Assembly: GCA_001600455.1 (NCBI GenBank)
Contig: BCKC01000007.1
Location: forward strand, 62,001-126,000
Length of the DNA stretch: 64,000 bases
Origin: Endocalyx cinctus
Taxonomy: Eukaryota > Ascomycota > Sordariomycetes > Amphisphaeriales > Apiosporaceae
Reading direction: 5' to 3'
Part shown: in pieces, positions 12,119-23,832 of the stretch
Layout: each line of letters opens with the position of its first letter
Position numbering within the stretch: position 1 is the first letter of the stretch
Position numbers and translations under genes: made by a program
The notes under the pieces: model-generated
What the model was told of the DNA's origin: nothing
The model's database searches: none
Seen by the model: only the letters and a program-made list of their open reading frames with translations

Positions 12119-13311
12119 TCAACGTCTCGATTCTTCCTTTAAGAACCTTTCGATATCTGATGCCATGACTTTGTGCACCTGCGAGGACATATGTCCTGAA
12201 TTATACCAGAAATATCGGTTCAGTGGTAAGCATCCGTACTCCCGAGGGTGAACTAGGACGTCGGGGTTCGCATACGCCTCGCAGAAAGTAGTGGTATCGT
12301 TAATCCCGTACCTATGCGGTTGATCCAGCACCTCGTTTAAGAAGGTATTTGCGTCATAGGTCATTGCCTTTACACCATTCCGCCCCCCCTCGGCAAAAGC
12401 GAGGCTGCGGGCCGCCACGATTGCATTCCACGCATCGATCATGCTTTTGCTCGGTAAAGGATCATCTTTTCCCGCGTTCGCGGGCGTCCGGTCTAGAGGC
12501 GGAAGGTTGATAAATAGAAAATTAACGTAGCCAGCCTCGAGCAGGGGTCGCGCGCTCTGCTCGAATACGGCCGCGATAAGCAACTCGTAGAATTCTTGGA
12601 ACGACCGGGCACCGTTATGGGTCGTGTTGCCATTGAAGATGAAATCAGCCGAGTCGTTCATGTCGTTGACCCCAATCCAGATCGCCACGAGGGCTTTGGA
12701 TTTATCCTTAATGATGGCCTCCTCGGGCTTCTGCGCGGGCCCTGGAGGTGGGGCGAGGACCGGCTCCGCCCACGTAAGAAACTGCTGTGTCTGGTTCACG
12801 AGGGGAACGGTATACTCGTGATGAAGCGGGAGGAATTCCTCCGACACGTCGGCGCCGGCGAAAGCAAAATCCCATAGCTGCTTCTGCGCTCCTTTACGGC
12901 AGGACACGGGCAGCGTCTCGCTGTCCGGCTCGAGCCCGCAGCCGGTGAGATACTCGATCCAGTTAGGTCCTCCCTCGGCTGTGCCCGTGAAGTTCTGGAC
13001 AATTCGGTTTAATAGCAGGGCCTCGGGAGTGAAGCCGAATTGATCCGGCAAATAGCTGCCGATGAAAGAATACGCCGGATAACCAGCGGTACCCTGCACA
13101 AAGGTGTACGAGTCGCCGAAGGCGATCCTGCATTTGAAAGGGTATATTAGAGAGCTGGCTACCTTGTTGAAATGCGGCGGATAATAGTTTCAACTTACAG
13201 ACAGTTTACTTCATCCCAATCAAATCGAAGTGTTGGCGTGGCTACGGCACAATCCAGTATAAATATAGATGAAATGATGGCAAATATGACCGCGTATTGC
13301 TTTTGCTTCAT
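12119..13311 (-). CDS. Secreted SGNH/GDSL esterase, CE16-type acetylesterase
   Basis: Two exons, 13311..13199 and 13127..12119, joined in phase 2; 373 residues. The ATG at 13311 gives a signal peptide (hydrophobic core at about residues 6-20, likely cleavage after Ala24). The GDSY nucleophile motif is created across the splice (Ser44). Block III is IWIGVNDM (oxyanion Asn), and the catalytic His lies in NSGHMSS near the C-terminus, where Asn stands in place of the usual Asp. Several N-glycosylation sequons (for example NFTG, NQTQ, NTTH) support secretion. CE16 enzymes remove acetyl groups from xylo- or other oligosaccharides, releasing acetate during plant-biomass breakdown. A fungal lysophospholipase-like GDSL enzyme is the main alternative. 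Confidence 0.85.
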
Positions 13312-14857
13312 GACTTACAAATATTGCTAACAAAAGGTTGACCATAATATATAAATATGTCTTGCCGTTTAATTCTCTTGACTAGCAGCGTAGATATTGT
13401 TTCTCATCAACTACCTTAAGCATAAATTCACGCCTATCAATGGGACTTCGTCTCTTACAAGACGAAGTCCATCCGAGGTGAGTGCGGCCGGTTAACTCCA
13501 AGTGTAGACCTTATTGGTGGGATTCGGGATACGTTCGGTTGAGATACCCGAGAAACCCCATCTCGCCCGCATCTGGGGTAGGCGAGAGCTTACCCAGATG
13601 TGGAGGAATACATTAAACAACACCAAATGGGATATCGTTCTTTAAATTTATCACACATCTGGATCTTTGTACCAAGTCTGGACCTCGAGTGATGTTTTGA
13701 CGGGAAGCTCTCTAATTTTAATAGCGTGAGCTCGATGAAAGTAATAATTTCACAATCAAGATATTTTTGTCGAGAAGTCCTTTCCTTTTTCTTTTTCTTC
13801 TAATTTCTCCATCTCATCCTTGACTCGCTCGAGAGGCTATAGCCACCATCCTTCCAGAAACAAGTCGTCGTAAATTGCAATTCGAGGACTGTTTTGAACT
13901 GAAATAGTAGATCTACTGCTGCTCCGAGTTAAAAGCGTGTGACGTCATTGCACTGGCTACAAGTTGTACTAAACCTTGACTGCGCATTTGCATTTGCATT
14001 TGCGGTCGTGCCTAGGTATTGATATTTCCGAGGAATAAGATCCAAACGGCCGGTTATGTTTCCTTTTGGATAGATAAAAATGCGTCTAGCTAATGTTCTG
14101 TCGGTGTGTTTCTCACTGGGTTTGGTCTTCTCCGATATTGTGGTCTCATACCTACTACTTAAGTAGTTTTTTTATCCTGGGATGAACTTATGCCAACCCT
14201 TTCGGAGCAGCTGCTAATAGAAAGTTTGAAATATACTCTTGTTAATGCTTTTTACCTTCAAGATTCAAGTTGGGACCTAGTTTCTTCCACCGTATACTGA
14301 AGAGCTCCCCTTTTACGATCGTATTTGGAGCCCGTAACAAAATATCCGAGAAATATCAACTCAATATTACAATCAATAGCCTCATCATCACCACAATTCC
14401 CGGATAATTAAACTAACCTACTGGCTCTTACAAAAATCAATCGGCCCAAACCGGTAGACCGGGAGGCTCGTACGGAGTATAGGCATAATTAGTGGTAATT
14501 TTTGGGGTACTACAGACGGATGGAGCAGCGTGGCTGTTCGTCTGCATAGTAATTGATAAAATTCTATAATAGGTATAGTGCCACTTTACGCGAAATCGCG
14601 AGTTTTACGCGTAATTACCAAAGTACTTTACGCGTTTCATATTTTAGTACAAAATTACATTATTGTTCTGTGGATACCGACCCAGTCCCGGTCCCAGTCC
14701 CCTTTCTTCTATGCAATTTCATAAACACATCCCACTTCATTTTCATTTACTCATCATTCATCACTATTCAGTCCTGCACTTCTATCCCACAGAAGTTGCT
14801 CTTAAAAGTAAATAAAATTCTATTTATTAATACTCAATACCGAAGGTAATAACCATC
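13312..14857. other. 1.5-kb divergent intergenic region between esterase and MCM2
   Basis: This region contains a perfect 11-bp inverted repeat (13443-13453 and 13460-13470), a second nested hairpin-prone stretch (13561-13600), a GCATTT triple repeat (about 13984-14001), a TACGGAGTA copy (14471-14479) and the MCB-like sites listed separately. No open frame is credible. Confidence 0.5.
14588..14635 (+). promoter_or_regulatory. Cluster of MCB-like elements upstream of MCM2
   Basis: Two exact ACGCGT hexamers (14607-14612 and 14630-14635) and one ACGCGAAA (14588-14595) lie within 48 bp, about 225-270 bp before the MCM2 start codon. ACGCGT is the MluI cell-cycle box bound by MBF (Mbp1/Swi6) in yeasts, which drives DNA-replication genes at G1/S. 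The match and placement are seen in the sequence; the function is inferred. Confidence 0.65.
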
Positions 14858-17685
14858 ATGAGGTAAGCTTTTATTTCCTTCCACCCATCTTTTTAAAGTT
14901 TAGCCAAAAAAAAAAAAAAAAAAAGTAGAAGTACCCCATCTGTTTGGTAAATGCGAAATCAAAAGTAACTTCCAACTAACTCAAACATTCCATTTTCTTT
15001 TAGTTCTCCTTTGCGAAGCAATATGGACTCGGCCAATCGAGGCGCCGCCCCTCGTGGTAATCGCAAACGTGCTCGTACCGGCGGAGATGCCTCTTCTTCC
15101 GTTGCCGCTTCTAGTCCCATGCCCTCTTCCCCTCCCGCCTTCAACATCGCTCACGGCGGCGATGACGACGACGACATCGAGGAGGAAGCCGAAATTCAGG
15201 ATGACCTCGACGATATAGACGAGATGGCCGAGGACGACGTCGATCTTTTCCGTGAAGGCTTCGAGCGAGATTACAGAGAAAAAGACGACAACGACGCCTA
15301 CGAGGGACTTGATATCGACGATGAAGGAGACTACGATGATATGGATATATCCGACCGGAGACGACTAGAGGCTCAGTTGAATCGAAGGGATCGTGAGGTT
15401 GCTCGTAGACGTCGTGGCCCCGCTGCTTTCCTCATGCCCGAGGAGGATGAAGACGGTGATATCGATCTCACTGCTCAGCCCCGTCGTCGTCGTCACCACT
15501 ACGACGAAGACCCTGATGATATGATGGATCAGGATATCATGGACGAAGAACTTTCTCTCGAAGCTTTGCAAGACGTCAAAGCTTCTAGCTTGACCGATTG
15601 GGTTACCCAGCCCGCCGTCCAGCGTACCATCAAGAGGGAATTTAAAGCTTTCTTGACTGAATATACCGACGAGAGCGGTTCGTCCGTCTACGGTAACCGA
15701 ATCCGTACCCTCGGCGAGATCAATGCCGAGTCTCTCGAAGTTTCCTACGATCATTTATCCAGCTCCAAAGCCATTCTCGCTTATTTCTTGGCGAACGCAC
15801 CACTCGAGATGCTCAGCCTCTTTGACGATGTTGCTATGGAGGTCGTGCTTTTACATTACCCCGATTACGAGCGAATTCATTCCGATATCCATGTCCGCAT
15901 CTTTGACCTTCCCGTCCACTACACTCTTCGTCAACTGCGACAGTCCCATCTTAACTGCCTGGTTAGGGTTAGCGGTGTCGTCACTCGACGAACCGGCGTG
16001 TTCCCGCAGTTGAAACATGTAAAGTTTGACTGCACCAAATGTGGCATCACTCTGGGACCTTTCCAACAGGAATCCAATGTCGAAGTGAAGATCAGCTTCT
16101 GTCACAACTGCCAGTCTAGAGGCCCCTTCACTCTCAACTCGGAGCAGACCCTCTACCGCAACTACCAGAAGATCACCTTGCAAGAATCACCCGGAACCGT
16201 CCCCGCCGGTCGTCTACCGCGACACCGAGAGGTCATTCTGCTCTGGGACCTAATCGACAAAGCAAAGCCTGGCGAGGAGATCGAGGTGACGGGTATTTAC
16301 AGGAATAACTACGACGCCCAGCTGAACAACCGCAACGGGTTCCCCGTCTTCGCCACGATCCTCGAGGCGAACAACGTGGTCAAGTCTCACGATCAGCTAG
16401 CCGGGTTCAGGCTGACGGAAGAAGATGAACACGAGATTCGCAAACTCTCGCGTGATCCCCAGATCGTCGACAAAGTAGTTAACTCGATAGCACCGAGTAT
16501 CTACGGACACACGGATATCAAAACCGCCATTGCTCTCTCTCTATTTGGTGGCGTAGCCAAGACCGCGAAGGGTTCGCATCACGTCAGAGGAGATATCAAC
16601 GTCCTCTTATTAGGTGATCCCGGTACGGCCAAATCGCAAGTGCTCAAATACGTCGAGAAAACGGCCCACCGAGCGGTCTTCGCTACGGGACAGGGTGCCT
16701 CGGCTGTCGGTCTCACGGCTAGTGTCCGTAGAGATCCGCTAACGAGCGAATGGACGTTGGAGGGCGGTGCTCTTGTGCTCGCCGATAAGGGAACTTGCCT
16801 GATCGACGAATTTGACAAGATGAACGACCAGGACAGAACATCTATCCACGAGGCTATGGAACAGCAGACTATTTCCATTTCCAAAGCTGGTATTGTGACG
16901 ACTCTGCAAGCCCGGTGCGGTATCATTGCGGCGGCTAACCCGATCGGAGGACGATATAACTCAACCATCCCGTTCTCGGCTAACGTAGAGCTGACGGAGC
17001 CTATCTTGTCCCGTTTCGACATATTGTGTGTCGTGCGAGATACGGTAGACCCTTCAGAGGATGAGCGCCTTGCTCGGTTCATTGTCGGCTCCCACAGTCG
17101 TAGCCATCCGTCCACGCAAGGTGGGGAGAACTCTATGGAGACGGAGCAAGATACGGCGGAAGCTTCGACGGCTCGGGAAAGTCAGGATACCGTCAAGAAA
17201 GAGGGCGAAATTCCGCAAGAATTACTGAGAAAATATATTCTCTACGCGCGCGAACACTGTCAGCCGAAATTACTTCATATAGACGAAGACAAAGTGGCTC
17301 GATTATTCGCGGATATGAGGCGAGAAAGTTTAGCCACGGGAGCTTATCCTATTACTGTAAGTCACATTCTACTATTTCAAACAGGTTATCTCTGGTCATA
17401 TTATCATCAACTAATACATTTGTCTCTTAGGTTCGTCACTTGGAAGCTATCATCCGCATTTCGGAAGCATTCTGCCGGATGAGACTATCGGAATACTGCT
17501 CAGCGCAAGATATCGACCGGGCCATTGCTGTCACGGTAGATAGTTTTGTAGGAAGTCAGAAGGTCAGTTGTAAGAAGGCTCTTGCTAGAGCATTTGCCAA
17601 GTACACATTGGCTAGACCTGGCGCTGCTGGTACGGCGCGTAGAGGTGGTCGTCAGTCTCAACGTACTGGAACGGTAGCGGCTTAA
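14858..17685 (+). CDS. MCM2: DNA replication licensing factor MCM2
   Basis: Three exons: a 5-nt start exon 14858..14862 (ATG plus AG), 15004..17356 and 17431..17685; 870 residues, as expected for MCM2. The spliced start reads MSSPLRSNMDS. An acidic N-terminal tail (residues about 45-200), typical of MCM2 and a histone H3-H4 binding region in that family, is followed by the OB/zinc-finger domain (CTKC and CHNC pairs) and the AAA+ core with Walker A GDPGTAKS, Walker B LIDEFDKM and arginine finger SRFD. The C-terminal winged-helix-like segment is completed by exon 3. Mcm2 is a subunit of the Mcm2-7 replicative helicase in the nucleus. MCB-like sites upstream suggest G1/S control. Confidence 0.97.
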
Positions 17686-18367
17686 TTCGATTGATAGTAA
17701 GATAAGAGAGCATTAGAAATGAAGAACAAAAAAAAAAAAAAAAAACCTTGCCGTATGGGTTAATGGTTATGTGAACCAAGTACATCATGTATAGGTAAAT
17801 TCAGTTATTAATGAGAACAAGGAAAATGAATGAAGAGATGAGACACCAAAGACGATGAAGAGTGCTTACTGGAAGATACCTATTTACTTACCTATAGTCT
17901 AGATGTCGAGGATTGTGATTTTTTTTTTTTTTTTTTTAATAAATCTTGCCTTGGGAGTCCCTTAACTTTACAGCTTGCTTATTTACCTGGATATTTCACA
18001 TACTTAAGTACTTAGGTATGCGATTGCATACTAAGTTAAGTTCAACATACAGTAAAGTATACATATCAGGATGATGTGAATGGATGAGTCGTAAATATTG
18101 GTTGAATACGTATGAGATAGGCAGACAGGTACGGAGTACTTGAAAATATTAGATAACAACCGTCGTTTTTAGGGTATCTCCACTACTGAAAGGGTATGAC
18201 CCGCTTAGAGTGACACCATCCCCATTTCAGCTCTTCTTCCGTCCTCTCTCATTTAATCTTTCCTTGCATTTTCGGCATCAATTAACCATCTTCAGTAAAT
18301 CCTTTCGATTTTATTATCCCGACGGTCTAAACTTTATTTATTCAAATCTAACCTTGGAAGTTATATC
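17686..18367. other. Intergenic with A/T homopolymers
   Basis: 3' flank of MCM2 and promoter of the Q-rich gene. It includes an A-run near 17729-17744, a T-run near 17921-17938 and a TACGGAGTA copy at 18130-18138. No gene is seen. Confidence 0.45.
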
Positions 18368-19779
18368 ATGAATTTCCCAATTCCAACTCCACCCGTCATA
18401 GCATCGATAGAATCCACAAATGTAAATGTGCAAGCTTTACGACAACAACACCAGCAGCAACAATCATCCCAAAGACAGTTACCGCCTTCTCCCGTCCTGC
18501 AACAGTTACATCAACAGCAACAGCAACAACAACAACAACAGCAAACGTTCATCCAGAGATCACTTAACTACCCAGACGATAACACGAATAATATCCTTAT
18601 ACGTCATCCACCTCATCAGCAAAATCCACAGCAACAGCAACAACAGCAAACACAAATATATTATATGAACGGTTCGAACGCCTCCATGCAGGGCAACGGG
18701 ACTGGTGCTGGAGGACCTGGAGTTGGATCTGGAGGTCCCATGGGAGCCGGAGGAGCTGGCGCTGGGCAAGCTATGCCGATCCCGATGGGTCCAACACCCG
18801 CCGGTCATCAAGCCGAGCTCAATATTATTTATGGCATGGTAGAAGAACTGTCGCGACAGCTGGCTGAGAACAGGAGAGCCACGGAAGAGATCGTAACTGG
18901 ACTGGGGAGGGTACGAAGTCGGGCGAGAGATAGAGCTTTGGGGAATGATGACTTATTGGAAGAGACGGCCGATGCGCTGTTTGGTAAGTGATTCATTTAA
19001 TACCCCCTTCTCTTTATTCCTGGCTATTGCTTCTTGCGCACCTTATTCTCTATATATACTGATAACGTTGATCAGCCCAAGAACCCAATCTCGAAGCTCT
19101 TTTATCGATCCTTACCGAAGCCCTCGATCGTGCCAAGTTCTCCCGAGACGCTAATCTTACCCTTCTCGTAAACTATGCCCGCGCCCTTTACGACAACATA
19201 GTGCGTTTGCACACCTATAAACAAAAACATATCGCCGACGTCTCGGCCTGGCACCGGTCCTACCGAGCCCAACTTGCGGAAGCGCGCGCCGAGAATTGTC
19301 GCCTGCGTGAGCAGATCTGGGAGATGCAAGAACGCGCTGGCGAGGCAAACAAGACTTTACGTCAGTTTCGCAAAAAATACGACGAAGATGAGGAGAGGTG
19401 GGAAAGACGCGTGGACGAGAAGGCCCGGAGACAAGAACTACGCTTCTGGAAGAGGATGGCCATGCCTGAGGTCGAAGAAGGGTATTGGAGTGACGACGAT
19501 GACCTCGTCGATCCTGTCGAGAAAGAACGTTTGAAAGAAGTCGAAAGAAAAGTGGCGGAACAAGCTCTGGCTGGGTTGCACGGTAGCGCGAGCAGTAGCC
19601 AACAGAACGGAGATGATGCCGCCGAGTTGCAGCAACAGCAACAAACGACACAAGTGGGCCTCACGCTGGGTATGTTAGGTGGTGTCGCAATGGAAAGGGA
19701 AGGTTCGAATATGAGCGCAATGCCAACGCCACCGCCTAGACCGGCGAGTACGGGAAGCACGGGTGGCCAGACGGCATAG
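18368..19779 (+). CDS. Gln-rich, coiled-coil conserved fungal protein of unknown function
   Basis: Two exons, 18368..18983 and 19076..19779, joined in phase 1; 439 residues. The first 110 residues are dominated by polyGln tracts, then come a Gly-rich stretch and a conserved central region (about residues 155-260) rich in helices. A long charged coiled coil follows (about 270-345, RAENCRLREQIWEMQERA and after), then an acidic patch and a second Gln-rich tail. No enzyme motif is visible. PolyGln plus coiled coil is common in transcriptional co-regulators and scaffold proteins, but I do not recognise the family. Splicing is supported by the canonical GTAAGT donor and by continuation of a conserved-looking helix across the junction. 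Confidence 0.75.
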
Positions 19780-20657
19780 TCTCCTCTTCATTAGCCTATT
19801 CCCAGATACGAGACCATGCCACGAAAGGAAAGGTATGAGGTAATATCAACGCGAAACGGGAATCGATATAATTACTTAGCAACTCGGTAACTCCCTTATC
19901 CACGTTACCACGTACATGTGTACAATACTGCGATGATCCGATATCTCTTTTATTTTCTATATCATGGTATGATATGGTTATTCTGTTTCAATAAAACTTT
20001 GAAGCTACGAAAATTCTGTACGCTCTGTATTACTTGACGAAATGCCTACATCATGAAAACATACCCCGAGAAAGAGTCATGCGTGGGCGTACAGTGATTC
20101 GATGGGCTTTGTCTTGGAGAGGCAAGTCGGAAAAAATACCGAGCGAGGTGGAACATGACAACACGATGAAAAGTACGAAGTAGTTCAGACTTTACACTGC
20201 CACGTGTATGAGATCGTTATCGCTCTTCTACTCTTCTACTCTTCTTTGCAAATCTATGTTCTTCTCTGTGCGACTCTCCTGCATTTCTGTCGGTCTACCT
20301 AAGTTTACCAAATTACGTTTTTGTCCCTTGACATTTGTCGTAACACCAGCGGCAATAGAACCGGACCTGGCCGATTACACATCAAAGTATCTGATTTATC
20401 TCTAGCCAAGTTTTTGAGAGTGGGTGAATGAAAAAGAGAAGGTATAAAATAGTGATGGGATATATTATAAAAGCGATAACTTCCTTCCTCTGCTCCTATT
20501 ACTTCTGCTCTCTAGAAAATAGAATTGGCTGCACAGACAAGTATAGTTACTGCAAGCACCGCGTGCAACTGTTTTATATTATACTTTTTTCTCTCTCTCA
20601 TTCTTTCAGTCGCCCGACGCGAAAGGCAAATCATTGTACGTCGAACAATTAATAAGC
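19780..20657. other. Intergenic
   Basis: 3' flank of the Q-rich gene and promoter of the methyltransferase gene. It has pyrimidine-rich tracts near 20220-20260 and 20585-20610 before the start. No additional gene is recognised. Confidence 0.45.
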
Positions 20658-21479
20658 ATGACACAGAACGTCTATAATGACCCCATTTTTCTCTCCCGTT
20701 TCTGGTCCCTACATCTCAGCGACGTGCCTTCGGGCGTGCCAGATATGCAAACCCTACATACACTGCTCCCTCCTTTGGACGGTTCCCGTGTTCTAGATCT
20801 GGGTTGCGGCGATGGCTGGTTCTGTCGCTGGGCGGTGGATCGCGGTGCGCGATCCGTCGATGCCGTTGATCGCGCTAATGCCATGATTTCGCGCGCTCGG
20901 GAAGACCTCTCGTTCGTGGAGAGAAATCGCGTAGTAGAAAGGGGCGATGGCGCCTTTTTGTCCAAGGTCAATTTCATCGTAGGCGACTTGAACGATCCTG
21001 CCGCCGTTTTTTCCAAGCTGCCAGGTCAGCGCCCCTACGATCTTGTCTTCAGCGCCTTGACCATGCACTACATGACGCGACTTCCCGACCTCTTTGCTCA
21101 AATCCACCGCGCCTTACAACCAGGCGGCTACTTCGTTTTCTCATTCGAACACCCAATGCGTACTGCGCCACGCAAGCCGCGCTTGATCACCACCGTAGGC
21201 GACAAAGAAGGAGGGACCGAGCGCCATCAGCATTGGCCTCTGTCAGACTATAACGACGAGGGCGAGCGGGTCACCAATTGGCTCCTCGAGGGGATCGTGA
21301 AGCAACACTACACGATGCAAACGTACGTGAACACTCTCCTCGATATCGGCTTCGAGATCGTTACATTCCGAGAATGGGGAAATAAAGAGGTCCGACGGAA
21401 ATTTGCCGAGGAAGCCTGGTTTATTCCACCCGAAGTCATGCCGGCGTTTATGCTGATCGGAGCTCGGAAGAAAACGTAA
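20658..21479 (+). CDS. Class I SAM-dependent methyltransferase
   Basis: Intronless, 273 residues from the ATG at 20658 (MTQNVYND); the open frame extends a little upstream without another ATG. The Rossmann SAM-binding motif I is VLDLGCGDGWF, the acidic motif II is VDAVDRA, and the GGYFVFSFEHP strand corresponds to the post-IV region, so the fold is clear. Sequence style resembles UbiE/BioC-like small-molecule methyltransferases, which in bacteria and fungi act on diverse acceptors; the acceptor cannot be read here. No signal peptide or membrane segment, so probably cytosolic. Neighbours give no pathway hint. Confidence 0.85.
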   Translation: MTQNVYNDPIFLSRFWSLHLSDVPSGVPDMQTLHTLLPPLDGSRVLDLGCGDGWFCRWAVDRGARSVDAVDRANAMISRAREDLSFVERNRVVERGDGAFLSKVNFIVGDLNDPAAVFSKLPGQRPYDLVFSALTMHYMTRLPDLFAQIHRALQPGGYFVFSFEHPMRTAPRKPRLITTVGDKEGGTERHQHWPLSDYNDEGERVTNWLLEGIVKQHYTMQTYVNTLLDIGFEIVTFREWGNKEVRRKFAEEAWFIPPEVMPAFMLIGARKKT

Positions 21480-22242
21480 ATTTGATTTCAAAAAAGACGA
21501 AGAAGAGCAACGAGATAAGATAAATAATTTCTAGTAGGTGGCGTGACAGGATTTGTATGCATGTCTTTCTCTCTTCTCGGGTGTTACAAAATATGAGATG
21601 AGGTGGTGTCACGAGTTTGAGACGTTCAGTGATAAAGAACGAGAAGCGTTGTAGCGGACAAAACTAATCGCCCAGTCTACAGAAAATGAGGGGTGTAACT
21701 AATTAAAAATTTAATATTTCATTATAATTGTCTGCTCTTTTATAGAATCCCGAAGAACTATCGAAAAGATACCATGAAAACTGGCTTGTTTCTGACCCTA
21801 AAGACATGTGTGGAAACATATTAACACTCGGTTCCGATTCGAGGTAACATATCTAAATTTCTTAGCCTCAACCGGCTCATCTATGGCGTCGTATCCGTCT
21901 TAATTACGTGATGGAATAATTTTGATCTTCAGGACGCTAATTCAGGGGAGACTTCAATATTCTACACTCTCCATTACACTTTGACGGTACGTCAAGTCTA
22001 GTTCCACGACGGAACGGTAATTTTCCTGCATAGCGCGACACCGACACAAAAATATGCTTTTGGGCTCTCGTCCCTGGCTTCCGGCATCATGTCCTGCTCA
22101 GTGTTCGACTTTATCAACCTCTTCTTCCTTTGGAGAATCGCAAGTCTTTTAGTGTACATGAACTTGCGGTTCGTCTAAACGCCAATATTCAATCTACCCA
22201 AATGTTTGTCGATGTATTACAATTAAGGTATTCAAGAATAAG
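21480..22242. other. Intergenic
   Basis: AT-rich spacer between two co-directional genes. I see no open frame with a credible start and no RNA gene. Confidence 0.45.
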
Positions 22243-23529
22243 ATGCGGTCGATAGTTCTTCTTTCAGGTTTTACGCTGGCAACGGAGGTCGATATATTAC
22301 CCTGTCAAACAGTGAACTTTCTAGACAGGGCAGATGTGAGAGCACCTCCAGAAATTACCCGGCCGCCGGAGAGCGGAAGCTGGGGATTACGGGAACGAGG
22401 GGTGCAGACGGATACATGTGGCTATTTATCGAATCATAATAGTGAGTTGTCTATATTCTTCTTGTTTATATATACATATATCTATAAGAATACGTATTAA
22501 TATTTGATGTTATAGGCCTTTATCCTCTCACCTGCGGTAGTGGATACTCCTGTGCCAACTCGGCCTCATATCGGGGCTGCTGCGCCAATGGAAATTGCGT
22601 CGCATCTGACGCCTTTTTCACCAGATGTCTTGACCAAACCGCTCCTGAATGCTTATGGGGCTCTGTTGGTGTAAATACTCTATGCTGGTATGTTCTTTTT
22701 TGTATTATATCTCACCTGACAGTAGAGCGTTTTTTTTTTTTTTTTTGAATAAGAAACGGCCGGTCTAACCACAAGGTCCTGCGATACATATCAAAATAGC
22801 ACATCTGCGAAGCAGTACCCATCTTGTGTTACTTATCTCTGGTCGACGATGGAATCCCCGGGCGCTACCTTTACGCAATATAATTGTGACCAGGCAAATT
22901 TGGCAGGGCAATATTTCCTCGCCGCTGAATCACCGGCTACTACAACTAGGTCAGGGAGGCACACAGGTACGAATGATGAGGACGGCGCTTATGCTCTTCC
23001 ATCAGATTCAGAACTAGTCTCAGGTGTTAGCGATGGAAATAATGAAGATAGCAACGAAAAGAAGGGTGATAACGTAGGAGAGATCGTGGGTGGTGTGGTG
23101 GGTGGTCTAGCTTTCCTGGCTATCTCAGGGGTTCTGCTGGGCTTTTTCCTTCTCCGGAAAAAGAAACAGGCCGGAACGGTTGCTAAGGCGATTCCTCAAG
23201 CACCGCCTTCGACGGGACAATCATTTTACCCTCCTACTCTTCCTCCGAGTACCGCACCAAGTACGCACGACCCCAGGACTAGCTACGCAGGCACACTGTC
23301 GCCCAGTTACACCGGAGCTTACCCGTACAGTCCAGACGCGTCACCATCAGCATTTATGAGCCGTCCTCATTCCTATCTGCACGATGGTCGGGCGAATAGC
23401 GAATACAGCTTTGAGCATGGTTTTCGGCATAAATCCTACGGTCATGACTATGGTTCCAAAGATATAGTACTGGAGATGCCGGCTGCGAATCCTGTCGGTA
23501 CGGTTTTCAATCGTGCGGAACTTGAATAA
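22243..23529 (+). CDS. Cys-rich, single-pass plasma-membrane protein of unknown function
   Basis: Three exons, 22243..22441, 22516..22687 and 22776..23529; 374 residues. All junctions keep frame, and the last acceptor has a CTAAC branch point. The ectodomain holds about ten Cys residues between about residues 59 and 165 (for example GYSCANS, RGCCANGNC, ECLW, SCDTY) and several sequons. A Ser/Thr/acidic spacer leads to one membrane segment (about residues 226-250) followed by RKKK, a stop-transfer signal, and a Pro/Ser/Tyr-rich cytosolic tail. The layout resembles fungal cell-wall sensors or Mid2-like proteins, but no WSC domain is recognisable. The N-terminus (MRSIVLLSGFTLATEV) is only a weak signal peptide, so an upstream start exon may be missing. 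Confidence 0.72.
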
Positions 23530-23832
23530 TATAATTAAGGCGTCCGATGTCTACGTTCATTAATACTACTTAAATCTAAAATGTGTACATAATCAATAGG
23601 GGTTAAGCTCTAAATAAGCAAACCATAAAAATAAAAAGTCTCTTCGAAACATCGCACATAAAATATAGATTGATTAGACCGTATCGCAGAAAATCTACTC
23701 ATGAGAATCCCCAAGTACTCAGTAAAAGCACAACTTCAAATAGTAATTGTTTAAGTAATAAGAATAACGCCAGCTGAGTATTTCGACGATTTCATTAAGA
23801 AAAACAACTCTTTCGTGACTTATAACACCCTA
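23530..23832. other. Intergenic, convergent 3' ends
   Basis: Short AT-rich spacer between the membrane-protein gene and the convergent DUF2235 gene. No feature is seen. Confidence 0.4.

Noticed and set aside
13443..13470. Perfect hairpin considered as a bacterial-type terminator
   Set aside because: Eukaryotic context, no T-run after the stem and no nearby gene end; kept only as a structural observation.
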